From NCBI GenBank assembly GCA_015272325.1, contig JACYLU010000014.1, positions 62,001 to 126,000 on the forward strand: a DNA stretch of 64,000 nt. Direction: 5' to 3'. The translations under genes and the position numbers were made by a program. This DNA comes from Synechococcales cyanobacterium C42_A2020_086. GTDB lineage: Bacteria; Cyanobacteriota; Cyanobacteriia; Elainellales; Elainellaceae. Below the pieces are notes generated by a model, which saw only the letters and a list, made by a program, of their open reading frames with translations, was not told the origin of the DNA and searched no databases. Of this stretch, positions 47,266 to 55,862 are shown piece by piece. The first letter of the stretch is position 1. The number at the start of each line of letters is the position of its first letter.

Positions 47266-48534
47266 TTAGGAGGTCAGCGGCTGCCATTTCATCTGCGGCG
47301 TTTCCGTTGAGGCAATCAGGTTACCTCGAGAAATTACATAGCGAACAGTAGCGCGGCGGCGCAGGGCATCGTAGCGATTGCAGGCATCCAGCACAATCAA
47401 ATTGGCTGGTTTACCGACCTCAATGCCATAGGTTTCGCCTAAGTGTAGAGTCTTCGCGCCATTCCAGGTGATCATGTCGTAGCAAGCGTTCATTTCGCTC
47501 ATGCCGGTCATCTGAGCTACATGAATCAGCATAAAAGCGACATCCAGCATATTGCCCGTGCCCAAAGAATACCAGGGGTCCTGCACGCAGTCATGCCCGA
47601 GGCTGACGTTCATCCCCTGCTGCCACAGTTCTTTGACGCGGGTTAGCCCCCGCCGCTTGGGGTAGGTATCGGTGCGCCCTTGCAGCGTGATGTTGATCAG
47701 GGGATTAGCAATGAAATTAATCTGGGTGCGGCGCAGGAAGCCTAGCAGCTTCAGGGCATAGGCGTTGTTGTAGGAACCGAAGGCTGTCGTGTGGCTAGCC
47801 GAGACCCGGGGACCCATGCCGGTGCGAATGGCGCAGGCGGCCACGACTTCTAGAAAACGAGACTGGTCATCGTCGATTTCATCACAGTGGATGTCGATCA
47901 AGCGGTCGTACTGCTGTGCTAGCTCAAAAATGCGCTGCACCGACCTCACGCCGTCCTCGCGGGTCAGTTCGTAGTGGGGAATGCCGCCCACACCGTCGGC
48001 TCCTAGCTTTAGGGCTTCCTCTAGCAGCTCCTCGTTCTGGGGACCGCCGTAAATGCCATCTTGGGGAAAGGCAATCACTTGTAGCGTGATCCAGTCTTTG
48101 ACCGCCTCGCGCACCTCTAGCAGCCCTTGCAGCGCCATTAGGTTTGCCTCGCTGACATCGGCATGGCTACGCACATAGAGCACACCCTGCATCGCCTGCT
48201 GCTTTAGGGTTTCCAGGGCCCGCCGCTTCACGTCGTCTAGCGACAGATCTTGCTTGCGCTCCCGCCAGATCTCGATGCCTTCAAACAGGGTACCGCTCTC
48301 GTTCCAGCGCGGTTCGCCGGCGGTGAGAGCCGAGTCGAGGTGAATATGGGATTCCACGAACGGCGGACTAATGAGCTGTCCCTCAACCTCCAATTCCAGC
48401 GGGGCAGAGGCGTCGAGATGGGGCGCAATGGCAGCAATTGTGCCGGCGGTGATGCCAATGTCTACCGTGTTAAGGTCTCCGTTTGGTCGCAGCAGCCGTC
48501 CTTGGCGCAGTAAGAGGTCGTAGGAAGAGGGCAT
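47266..48534 (-). CDS. CodA-like deaminase, probably 5-methylcytosine type
   Basis: A 422-residue amidohydrolase strongly similar to E. coli cytosine deaminase CodA throughout. Metal ligands and catalytic residues are seen: His63 and His65 (SHIHLD), His216 and Glu219 (IHCDEIDDDQSRF), His248 (SASHTTA) and Asp315 (LGHDCVQDPWY). The residue after the metal Asp, which is Asp314 in CodA and contacts the ring, is Cys316 here. Enzymes lacking Asp314 have been shown to deaminate 5-methylcytosine to thymine. Cytosine or another pyrimidine remains possible. It lies 34 nt downstream of the TPR gene and 126 nt before ahcY. Confidence 0.85.
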   Translation of the reverse strand: MPSSYDLLLRQGRLLRPNGDLNTVDIGITAGTIAAIAPHLDASAPLELEVEGQLISPPFVESHIHLDSALTAGEPRWNESGTLFEGIEIWRERKQDLSLDDVKRRALETLKQQAMQGVLYVRSHADVSEANLMALQGLLEVREAVKDWITLQVIAFPQDGIYGGPQNEELLEEALKLGADGVGGIPHYELTREDGVRSVQRIFELAQQYDRLIDIHCDEIDDDQSRFLEVVAACAIRTGMGPRVSASHTTAFGSYNNAYALKLLGFLRRTQINFIANPLINITLQGRTDTYPKRRGLTRVKELWQQGMNVSLGHDCVQDPWYSLGTGNMLDVAFMLIHVAQMTGMSEMNACYDMITWNGAKTLHLGETYGIEVGKPANLIVLDACNRYDALRRRATVRYVISRGNLIASTETPQMKWQPLTS

Positions 48535-48568
48535 GGGGAATACTCAAACTAGGAAGAGCGAAAGGTGA

Positions 48569-49033
48569 CTAGCTCGGTTTAACTGCTGTTCCGGTGGTCT
48601 CGCCGGTCCGAGTCGCCCGCAGCATTTCCAAATCTTGCTTCACCTGAGCATAGCCTAGGGTATCGTTTTGCTGCAGGTACAGTTCGCCTGCCTGCAAGAA
48701 ATCTGCCGTGGCCTCGTTGAGTCGCCGTAGATTTGCGACCGCACGGCCCCGATTGTGATAAGCGACGGCGAGTTCCCTATCGAGCTGGGCAGCGCGGCTG
48801 AAGCAGCTCACGGCTTTTCGATAGTGCCCCGACCGCAATGCTTCCGATCCTTGCTCGACCTGAATAGCTGCCTCTGGATTTAGGGTTGGTACTGGCTGAC
48901 CCTCCATTGCGACCGGCTCAGGAAATACTACCGCAACGCTGCCCTGCCCAAAGTACGCCCGCAGCATCGACCCTAGCCCAACGCCAGCCACCAACGCTAC
49001 AAACAGAAACCAGATCCAAAAACTCGCGTTCAT
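48569..49033 (-). CDS. membrane-anchored TPR protein
   Basis: About 154 residues. One N-terminal transmembrane segment (about residues 5-25) is followed by about two to three tetratricopeptide repeats (residues about 60-135; ALRSGHYRKAVSCFSRAAQLDRELAVAYHNRGRA). TPR repeats bind other proteins. The ATG at 49033 is chosen over the frame opening at 49150 because AAGGAG lies at the right distance and the membrane segment then starts near residue 3. It is in the middle of a dense minus-strand run and is likely co-transcribed with the LapA-like gene 52 nt upstream. Confidence 0.8.
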   Translation of the reverse strand: MNASFWIWFLFVALVAGVGLGSMLRAYFGQGSVAVVFPEPVAMEGQPVPTLNPEAAIQVEQGSEALRSGHYRKAVSCFSRAAQLDRELAVAYHNRGRAVANLRRLNEATADFLQAGELYLQQNDTLGYAQVKQDLEMLRATRTGETTGTAVKPS

Positions 49034-49046
49034 GCCGTCACTCCTT

Positions 49047-49080
49047 TTTCTGTTGTCCAGATGTTTCTGTTGTTCAGATG
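49047..49080. repeat. 17-nt tandem duplication
   Basis: TTTCTGTTGTCCAGATG at 49047-49063 is followed by the same unit with one change at 49064-49080. It sits between the TPR start and the LapA-like stop. Confidence 0.9.
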
Positions 49081-49085
49081 CGGCC

Positions 49086-50081
49086 CTACCGCGGTGAAGG
49101 ATTGCCGGGCGGCAGTTCATCGTCTTCATCGAGACCCCAGTCTTCGTCATCGTCGGGCGACTCTAGATCTTCTAGATTTTCTAGATTTTCTAGATCTTCA
49201 ATGTCAATTTCTGGAGCAGGCGGTGGATCGGCAGAAAAAGGTGGAATGATTACTCGATACTCAGCGTCATAGACGTTGCCCTGCACCGGATCGCGACGAG
49301 GAGCAGCAGTATCACGGACAGGCTCACGCGAGGGTTGAACAGAGTCAGACGCTTTCTCATAGAGCGATTCCGAGGTCGGTTCCTGAAACGGATTTGGCGG
49401 TTGAACGTCAGTTTGCGGTTCTGGCTTGCGGTAGCTGTAGGAGTAGATTGAGCCGGTTTGCGAGCGGGAGGTCGGCTCCTGCTTGACCTCAAAGTCAGTG
49501 CGGCGGGGGATGACAGGTTCCGCAGGCTGCGGTCGTGGAGCATCAGCGGCAGTCTCCTGAACATCCTCGTAGCCTTCCCAGTTGGCCCAGTCGTCGTCAG
49601 CGGTATCGCGGATGGTGGCAGCAGTCTTGGCCGTTGCTTCAGCCGAGGGTGCAGCCGGACGCCGACTCGCAGGTTGAGCAACCTCCCAGTCATCCCATTC
49701 GTCACTGCGATGGGTGTCCCAGTCATCCTCACTGCGCCGCGACGTCGAAGCCACATCAGCCGCCGAGCGCCGTGGCGGATCATTCCCGACTTGAGAGGGA
49801 GATCGCTGCGCCCAGCCAGCACTCCAGTCGCTGCGCTCAGACCCAACAGCAAAATCAGCCCGGGCTGTCTCGCGGCGAGCCGCCGGACGACTTCCTCCTG
49901 CCAAGGCTGCAATCAGCACTGTGGTTAGGGCACCGGCTGCCATTGCCCCCAAAATCCAGACCGAGAGCGGCAGCGCCAACGTGGGAGCACCCAAAACGAC
50001 GAGGGTAATGGGCGATAGATTTTGCACTGCGAACAGTACAAGTCCTGCAGCAAGCAGCAGGAGCAGCACACCTTTAACCAT
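49086..50081 (-). CDS. LapA-domain membrane protein with long acidic tail
   Basis: A 331-residue protein. Two hydrophobic segments (about residues 3-20 and 38-60) make a LapA-like (DUF1049) module, recognised by LVLFAVQNLSPITLVVLG. The remaining 270 residues are hydrophilic, rich in Arg, Ser, Pro and Asp, and look disordered. The end carries a short in-frame repeat (EDLENLENLEDLE) coded by tandem TCTAGAT-type units and a very acidic stretch. LapA relatives are involved in envelope lipid assembly in enterobacteria. The role in cyanobacteria is not known. Confidence 0.75.
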   Translation of the reverse strand: MVKGVLLLLLAAGLVLFAVQNLSPITLVVLGAPTLALPLSVWILGAMAAGALTTVLIAALAGGSRPAARRETARADFAVGSERSDWSAGWAQRSPSQVGNDPPRRSAADVASTSRRSEDDWDTHRSDEWDDWEVAQPASRRPAAPSAEATAKTAATIRDTADDDWANWEGYEDVQETAADAPRPQPAEPVIPRRTDFEVKQEPTSRSQTGSIYSYSYRKPEPQTDVQPPNPFQEPTSESLYEKASDSVQPSREPVRDTAAPRRDPVQGNVYDAEYRVIIPPFSADPPPAPEIDIEDLENLENLEDLESPDDDEDWGLDEDDELPPGNPSPR

Positions 50082-50180
50082 GACGCTTCCTCCCTATGGA
50101 TTCCCCATGGATGCATGAACCGTAACCTGGGAACGTTGCTCTAGGGTCTGCCCATCTCGATGTCAATCCCCAATCTCCTT

Positions 50181-50870
50181 CTATTCTGCCTGTTCTCGTG
50201 ATGCTTCTGCTGTTAAGTGCCCTTGCCATCGCTTTAAGGGGACACAGGTGATGTCAAACTGATCGAGCGCTCGAGCCACGACAAAATCAACCAAATCTTC
50301 AATGGTTTGGGGATGATGGTACCATGCTGGAATCGCCGGTACGATACGCGCTCCGGCTTCAGCGAGGGTTGTGAGGTTGCGCAGGTGAATCAGGCTAAAC
50401 GGCGTTTCTCGGGGCACAATTACCAGCTTGCGCCCTTCCTTGAGCTGCACATCCGCGGCTCGCTCAAGCAGATCAGAACTGAGACCGGCGGCGAGTTTGC
50501 CCACGGTGCTCATACTGCAGGGCATAATCAACATCCCCCGCGTGCGAAAGGAACCGCTGGCAATGGTAGCGCCGACATCTCCCCACGGATGACAGTGCAG
50601 CTTGCCGCCGCTAGGCATCTCGGCTTGTTGCCGCCAGAATTGCTCTTGCTGCATGGCTTCCAGCGGCATACGGATGTTTTCTTCCGCCTGCCACACCAGA
50701 TAGGTCGATTTAGACGCCACCAGCTCGATGGTGTAGTCTGCTGCCAGTAGAAACTTGAGGGCCCGAACCGCGTAGATCAGCCCCGATGCTCCAGTCACGC
50801 CTAGAATCAGCGGTAGGGATGCCGCAGCAGTGGAGGCAGGAGACCCGTCAACAGATACAGAATCAACCAT
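50181..50870 (-). CDS. ubiX: flavin prenyltransferase UbiX
   Basis: UbiX makes prenylated FMN, the cofactor of UbiD-type decarboxylases. A 229-residue flavoprotein-fold protein: LILGVTGASGLIYAVRAL at the start (about 22-39), the central SGSFRTRGMLIMPCSMSTVGKLAAG and KLVIVPRETPFSLIHLRNL near the dimer interface. All core motifs of the family are seen. It follows rnr by 24 nt and may share its transcript. ATG at 50870. Confidence 0.92.
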   Translation of the reverse strand: MVDSVSVDGSPASTAAASLPLILGVTGASGLIYAVRALKFLLAADYTIELVASKSTYLVWQAEENIRMPLEAMQQEQFWRQQAEMPSGGKLHCHPWGDVGATIASGSFRTRGMLIMPCSMSTVGKLAAGLSSDLLERAADVQLKEGRKLVIVPRETPFSLIHLRNLTTLAEAGARIVPAIPAWYHHPQTIEDLVDFVVARALDQFDITCVPLKRWQGHLTAEASREQAE

Positions 50871-50894
50871 GAAGGATATAAAGCGTAATCCTTC

Positions 50895-53300
50895 TTAATC
50901 ATACGTCTCAGCTTCGTCCTGCTGGTTTCCGTCGTCTAGTTCTTCGATGGGGGTTTCTTCAGGTTCCTCTTCATCGGGGGCTTCGCTGCCGCCGCCTACG
51001 GCCACCAGATCGATCTGCTGGCGGTAGTAGTCAACGCTCTTCACCTGCACCTCTACCCGGTCACCGAGCTTGTACTGCTTGCGGTTTTTGCGCCCCACCA
51101 GCTTTTGCTGCCGTGAGCGGTACTCATACCAGTCGTCCTTCAATGAGCTGACATGCACCAGCCCCTCGACGAGCAATTCTTCGATTTCGACAAAGAACCC
51201 GTAAGACTGCACACCCGTAATCAAACCGTGGAAGACTTTGCCGGTGTGCTGCTGCATAAACTCGGCTTTCTTCAGCCCTTCCAGATCCGATTCAGCTTCT
51301 TGAGCCAGCTTCTCTTGCTCGGTGAGGTGAACCACAATGGCGGCGAAATCGTCGTAGAGTTCGTTGTGAATGTCGGTTGGCAGCACATTCCAGTTGATCT
51401 GCCCATGACAGGAACTGTGCCGCAGATCAACCCGGTCTTTCGAGCGGGTGGTGCGGCGGTCACGACCATACTCAAACACAGCATGCAGCACCCGATGCAC
51501 CAGCAAATCCGGGTAACGCCGCAGAGGCGAGGTGAAATGAGTGTAGCCCTGCTCCAGCGCCAAGCCAAAATGCTGCCCCGGTGACGTGCTGTATACTGCC
51601 GGCTTAAAGGTAGACAGCAGCAGATAGGTCAGCACTTTCTCAGCCTTGGATTCAGCAAACTGCTCCACAAGCCGTTGGTAGTCGCGCGGATGTACCACAT
51701 CTTCCTGTTCCAGATGGGATTCAATGCCCATATTGCTGACTAGCTTCAGCAGTTCTTGAACATCACTCGGGTCGGGTGCTCGATGCACGCGGTAGATCGC
51801 CGGAACCTGCAGCGCTAGCAAGTGATCGGCAACTAACTGATTCGCTAGCAGCATTAGCTCAGTCACGATCGAGCGAGCCGGCAGAAACGCCGACACCACC
51901 ATGGCCCCAATGGCCCCTTCATCATCGTACTGAAACTTCGTAGACAGGAATTGGCTCAGCTCTGGATTAGCTTCATTGGGGAAGATCTTCTCGGGCAGGT
52001 TGAGATCAAAGGCGCCTCGCTGCAAGCGCTGTGCCCGCACCGCCTGGCTGAGGCGGAAGAGCTGATCGAGCATCTCGAACACGGGCTGGTAGACCTGCAG
52101 CTGATCGAGTGACGGCAGCGGGTAAGCCGGGGGAATGGCAGCCGCCGCTTCAGCCGAATCGTGACGCTGCACAATCACCTGCGCTTGCTGGTAATCGAGC
52201 CGATGATCGACGCGGATCACCGTTGGCTGAATTTCGTACTCAACGACTTCGCCCTCCTCGGTAAGGGTAATCAGCACCGAAACGGCAAGCCGGTCTTGAT
52301 CTTCTGCCAAGGAGCAACACTGATGCACCTGCTCGGGCAGCATCCGCAACACGCTTTCGCCCAGATAAATTGAGGTGCCGCGACGGCGCGCCTCTGCATC
52401 GAGGGCCGATCCGGGTGTAACGTAGAAGGATACATCCGCGATATGAATTCCTAAACGCCAGTGACCATTCTTGAGCGATTCCAGCGTTAGAGCATCGTCA
52501 ATAGCAGGTCCGGTAGCGTTGGGGGGACCATCGATGGTAATAGTCGGCAATTTCCGCAGATCTACTCGCCCCTTCAGGTCGCCTTTGCGCAGCTTTAGCG
52601 GCAGCCCCTTGGCTTCCTCGAGCACCTCCTCGGGAAACTGACGCGGCAGGTCGTGCTTGCAGCAGACAATATCAAACTCTGAGGCGGCTTCGGCATCGCT
52701 GCCTAAAATTCGAGCGACCCGTCCTAAGGGCGGATAAGGTCCCAGCGGATAGCGCAGAATTTCTACATGGGCTAGCTGATCCACCGCTTCATTCAGATCC
52801 ACACCATTGGCTTTTAGCTCCACATCAAACAACAGCCGATCATCAAGGGGAGTGGCCCGATAGCTATTGTCAACCTGCTTAACGCGGGCTAATACCGAAG
52901 AATTGGCACGGTCAAGAATTAGCCGCACTTCGCCCTCTGGACTGCGGCGGCGCGTGCCTTCCTTGGTTACCTTCACTAATACCCGGTCGCCGTTCCAAGC
53001 TGTATTCAGGTGGCTTTCCCGGATATAGATGTCTTCTGAGCCTTCGATGTCTTGAATGGCAAAACAAAAGCCTTTGCTCGAACAGCGCAGCTTGCCTTCC
53101 ACAACATCTTCTTCAAAAATGCGGCGGTATTTACCTCGTTCCTTGGCAAGAATCCCGATCCGCTCCAGGGCATCTAGCGCAATTTGCAGCTTACGCAGAC
53201 TTTCGTCATCCCTGCAATTGAGCTTCTTCTCCAGCGCCTTGGGAGCAATTAGTTTGTCATCCGTGAAGTTTGCGAGTAGTTCCGCGATCGAAAATTCCAT
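50895..53300 (-). CDS. rnr: ribonuclease R/II family 3'-5' exoribonuclease
   Basis: An 801-residue exoribonuclease of the RNB family that degrades RNA from its 3' end. A helix-turn-helix-like N terminus and cold-shock (OB) domains (about 70-230) are followed by the RNB catalytic domain (about 255-600) and a C-terminal S1 domain (about 690-770). The RNB active-site loop reads TIDGPPNATGPAIDDALTLE: compared with the usual D-X5-D-X-D-D-A, it has an extra three residues and lacks the middle Asp. Later motifs such as HFTSPLRRYPDLLVHR are intact. In cyanobacteria this family includes the Zam protein. Confidence 0.88.
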   Translation of the reverse strand: MEFSIAELLANFTDDKLIAPKALEKKLNCRDDESLRKLQIALDALERIGILAKERGKYRRIFEEDVVEGKLRCSSKGFCFAIQDIEGSEDIYIRESHLNTAWNGDRVLVKVTKEGTRRRSPEGEVRLILDRANSSVLARVKQVDNSYRATPLDDRLLFDVELKANGVDLNEAVDQLAHVEILRYPLGPYPPLGRVARILGSDAEAASEFDIVCCKHDLPRQFPEEVLEEAKGLPLKLRKGDLKGRVDLRKLPTITIDGPPNATGPAIDDALTLESLKNGHWRLGIHIADVSFYVTPGSALDAEARRRGTSIYLGESVLRMLPEQVHQCCSLAEDQDRLAVSVLITLTEEGEVVEYEIQPTVIRVDHRLDYQQAQVIVQRHDSAEAAAAIPPAYPLPSLDQLQVYQPVFEMLDQLFRLSQAVRAQRLQRGAFDLNLPEKIFPNEANPELSQFLSTKFQYDDEGAIGAMVVSAFLPARSIVTELMLLANQLVADHLLALQVPAIYRVHRAPDPSDVQELLKLVSNMGIESHLEQEDVVHPRDYQRLVEQFAESKAEKVLTYLLLSTFKPAVYSTSPGQHFGLALEQGYTHFTSPLRRYPDLLVHRVLHAVFEYGRDRRTTRSKDRVDLRHSSCHGQINWNVLPTDIHNELYDDFAAIVVHLTEQEKLAQEAESDLEGLKKAEFMQQHTGKVFHGLITGVQSYGFFVEIEELLVEGLVHVSSLKDDWYEYRSRQQKLVGRKNRKQYKLGDRVEVQVKSVDYYRQQIDLVAVGGGSEAPDEEEPEETPIEELDDGNQQDEAETYD

Positions 53301-54013
53301 GTAGCGACTGATCCTTAAAACTGGTTAAGCTCCATCTCGTCCGTAGCAATGCCCCCTCTCAGTCCTTCGCAAGTTGCTTCAGAGGGGTGCCCTGCGGGGG
53401 TATGCTTGCTGACCTCTGGCAGAACAGATAGGAAAACACAGTGCATTCGCGTCAGCGGGTCCGGGAACGCAATGTGATGTACCCTGGTAAGGTGTCCGCC
53501 GCTGCATTTGGACCATACAGCCTGCGCTAGCCAACTCGTCAAACCAGATGTTTGGTTAGCACCAACCTAGAGAAGAAACGAGCGGGGTCCAGCGCGCATT
53601 TACCTTGTGCAGCACTGATGTCTCCTAGACAACGCCCCCAAAGATCCGTCCTGATGATCAATGAGCTGTCTACTGTTGCTACAGCCCCAACCCATCAATC
53701 GTGAGGAGACTCGCCGAAGCCAAAGGGCATACCCAGGAAGCAGGGTCGACAAACACCGACTTGAGTAAACGATGTCTGAAGAGAGTGCTAAAATTTTACC
53801 TATTTTTTGCACTTTCTTTATTTTATTAATACTGTTGCCGAAAATATGCGGAGATAGCATAAATTTTTCGTGGGCAAGCAACGCCTTGCAGGTTAAACCA
53901 TTGGCATTCTTCGGTCGATAGTCGATGCTTATTTAATTTATTTAATGTTTCTTTGACCGACTGCTTGCCTAGGGCGAGTTTGGATGAGGCGATATCTCAC
54001 CTCCAGTTGGCAA
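53301..54013. other. 713-nt gene-free spacer between rnr and phoU
   Basis: I see no gene. Frames of 75 codons (53315-53542) and 93 codons (53600-53881) lack ribosome-binding sites and protein-like composition. A 7-bp hairpin (CCCCTCT 53353-53359 with AGAGGGG 53381-53387) lies in the likely leader of rnr. I checked for SRP RNA, tmRNA and RNase P RNA cores and saw none. Confidence 0.5.
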
Positions 54014-54667
54014 TTACCGCTGCCCGGTCACGATATACGCGACTCGTTTACCGATATTTGTGGCGTGATCGGCCATGCGTTCCAGATAGCGAATGACCAA
54101 TACAAGCAACACAATCGGCTCAATAGACCCGCGGATCTCCGTTTGGTGAACGAGCAAGTTGTAGAGCGTTTCGTAATCGGAATCGACCGCATCGTCTTTG
54201 AACCTAATGTCTAACCCAGACTCCGCATCCAAATCAGATAGGGCCGCCAACCCCATCGCCAGCATCGCCCGACAGCGATCTAACATTAGCTGAATGCGCT
54301 CCATTGCATCTAGTGCTGGGTAAGGAAATAACTTAATAGCAATCTCGCCAATGTCTTCAGCGTAGTCGCCAATGCGCTCTAGGTCGCGCACGAGCTGCAT
54401 TAGGGCGCTGAGTAGCCGCAAATCTTGCGTGACGGGAGCCTGCAAAGCCATTAGGTTAACGCAGTCTAGCTCAATTTGGCGATAGAGCTGATCAATTTGT
54501 TTGTCTTGAAAGGTGATTTGTTGAGCTGCTTCCAAATCTCGCTCAAACAGGGCTTCACGAGCCAGCCAGCAGGAATGTTCGACTAACGCTCCCATCCGCA
54601 AAACATCGCGTTGGACACGCCTGAGTTGGCGTTCAAACTGAATGCGAGTGGGTCTCGATTCATCCAA
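54014..54667 (-). CDS. phoU: phosphate-signalling protein PhoU
   Basis: An all-helical protein of about 217 residues that restrains phosphate-starvation signalling by the Pst/PhoR system. The two metal-binding repeats are seen: VRDLERIGDYAEDIGEIA and IRYLERMADHATNIGKRVAY, with the N-terminal FERQLRRVQRDVLRMGALVE. I start it at a TTG (54667) that has GGAG seven bases before it and gives the usual length. The open frame reaches another TTG at 54721. No pst genes are adjacent. It is divergent from psaM. Confidence 0.9.
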   Translation of the reverse strand: MDESRPTRIQFERQLRRVQRDVLRMGALVEHSCWLAREALFERDLEAAQQITFQDKQIDQLYRQIELDCVNLMALQAPVTQDLRLLSALMQLVRDLERIGDYAEDIGEIAIKLFPYPALDAMERIQLMLDRCRAMLAMGLAALSDLDAESGLDIRFKDDAVDSDYETLYNLLVHQTEIRGSIEPIVLLVLVIRYLERMADHATNIGKRVAYIVTGQR

Positions 54668-54811
54668 AGCCGTTCTCCGTAGGTGAGCCTTTAGATTAAC
54701 GGTAGCGCTCAAAAGATGCAAATGAATAAGCTAGCTTGCTCGTCTTTAGATAGACATCCTCCTCAGGGGTTAAAGGGCAGATGAGATAGCACAGCCGTGT
54801 ACACATGTTCT

Positions 54812-54830
54812 TTGTTACATCATGTGACAA
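54812..54830. promoter_or_regulatory. 19-nt near-perfect palindrome between phoU and psaM
   Basis: The arms TTGT-ACAT and ATGT-ACAA around a central C pair at 8 of 9 positions. It is in the shared upstream region of phoU and psaM and is shaped like a dimeric-regulator operator. The protein that would bind is unknown. Confidence 0.35.
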
Positions 54831-54956
54831 AAGGTTCCAGAGTGCCAGGATATATCTGACATTAATGAACGTTGGCAACCGTTTGTTTCCGGACTGGAAG
54901 CAGGCGCTGCCGTTGGCAAATCACCTAGAGATCCATGAATTAGGAGTTTTGTAACT

Positions 54957-55052
54957 ATGTCTTTATCAGATGCCCAAGTCTATGTTGCCCTGGTTATAGC
55001 TCTCATTCCGGCTGTCTTGGCGTTCCGCCTGTCCACAGAGCTTTATAAATAA
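54957..55052 (+). CDS. psaM: photosystem I reaction centre subunit XII (PsaM)
   Basis: A very short gene of 31 codons, below the usual size limit of gene finders. Its product begins MSLSDAQVYVALVIALIPA and ends LSTELYK, the well-known pattern of PsaM, a single-helix subunit at the periphery of the photosystem I trimer. One transmembrane helix covers about residues 7-25. AGGAG lies about ten bases before the ATG. It stands alone and a hairpin follows 20 nt after the stop. Confidence 0.96.
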   Translation: MSLSDAQVYVALVIALIPAVLAFRLSTELYK

Positions 55053-55072
55053 GCCCTACACTAGCTACGCTT

Positions 55073-55119
55073 CAAGGGAGCCATCAGAGTTACCCACTCC
55101 GTGACTCTCAACTCCCTTG
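55073..55119 (+). terminator. hairpin downstream of psaM
   Basis: CAAGGGAG (55073-55080) pairs perfectly with CTCCCTTG (55112-55119), and inside it AGAGT (55086-55090) pairs with ACTCT (55104-55108). It is 20 nt after the psaM stop. No T-run follows, which is common for cyanobacterial 3' ends. Confidence 0.6.
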
Positions 55120-55465
55120 CCAGTTAAGATAATTGCCGTTTGATGCTCGGAACAACTCGGGACTACACACGTGAGCAAGGACAAATTAGAGGTTTGAATC
55201 GCTGATCAAGCAAGGCTCATAGGCCAAACGACTGCGCTCCTCAAAAATTAGTCGTTCATAGGTCGTTCAGAGCTGCTTATCTCTGCTAAAGTAGCTGACA
55301 CGTTTGTCCAGACTGCGTGCAAGCTAAAACAAATGTTCTCGCAAATCACCCAACAAAAATCCCAACAAAAATCAATCTGAGTCATACTGACTTGACACTG
55401 GCTCGACACTGGCTCAACGTTGCCTCAATAACGTTGCCTCAATGATGAGAGCTTTAACGATGGGA

Positions 55466-55498
55466 CAGTATGAGATCAGTATGAGATCAGTATGAGAT
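55466..55498. repeat. 11-nt tandem repeat, 3 perfect copies
   Basis: CAGTATGAGAT repeated three times without change at 55466, 55477 and 55488. Confidence 0.95.
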
Positions 55499-55586
55499 AG
55501 GGTTGGGCAGTTGAAAAAACTATTTACCTAGGATTAGATAAAAATCCTGGAACTGTGCTAGTAATAGGCTAGCCAGAGGGCATGGC

Positions 55587-55618
55587 GGTTGTTCTTTACA
55601 GTGGTTGTTCTTTACAGT
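55587..55618. repeat. 16-nt perfect tandem duplication
   Basis: GGTTGTTCTTTACAGT occurs at 55587-55602 and again at 55603-55618. Confidence 0.95.
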
Positions 55619-55862
55619 GGGTTCTTAGGTCTGCACGGTAGTGCCCAAAGTAATGGTGTTACCCTAGGCTTGACCAGCAATAGCCTCAATCAACAGATCT
55701 TGTGAGGGGCATTTTGCAGCTCCGATCCGGTTTGGAGGAGGACGACTCTGTAGAGTAGAGCAGCCAAGCGAGCGAGGAAAAGTAGCCATAACCGGCGTCC
55801 TAACGGGTCGCTTGCCAGTTGGATTGACCATTTTGAGATGACTATCGCTAGAGCAGGGTTTG

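Larger units (their letters stand above)
55053..55862. other. 810-nt spacer packed with short tandem duplications
   Basis: No gene was seen between psaM and the next coding region. It contains five tandem duplications of 11-16 nt: 12 nt twice at 55349-55372, 11 nt twice at 55394-55415, 14 nt twice at 55416-55443, 11 nt three times at 55466-55498 and 16 nt twice at 55587-55618. Confidence 0.7.

Noticed and set aside
53331-53590. Possible structured RNA (SRP RNA, tmRNA or RNase P RNA) upstream of rnr
   Set aside because: I compared both strands with the conserved cores of these RNAs and found no match beyond one short hairpin.
53315-53881. Two minus-strand frames of 75 and 93 codons
   Set aside because: No start signals, odd composition and no recognisable domain. 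The region is more likely leader and spacer.
55349-55618. CRISPR-like array in the repeat-rich spacer
   Set aside because: The repeats are tandem, 11-16 nt, with different units and no spacers, and no cas genes are in the window.
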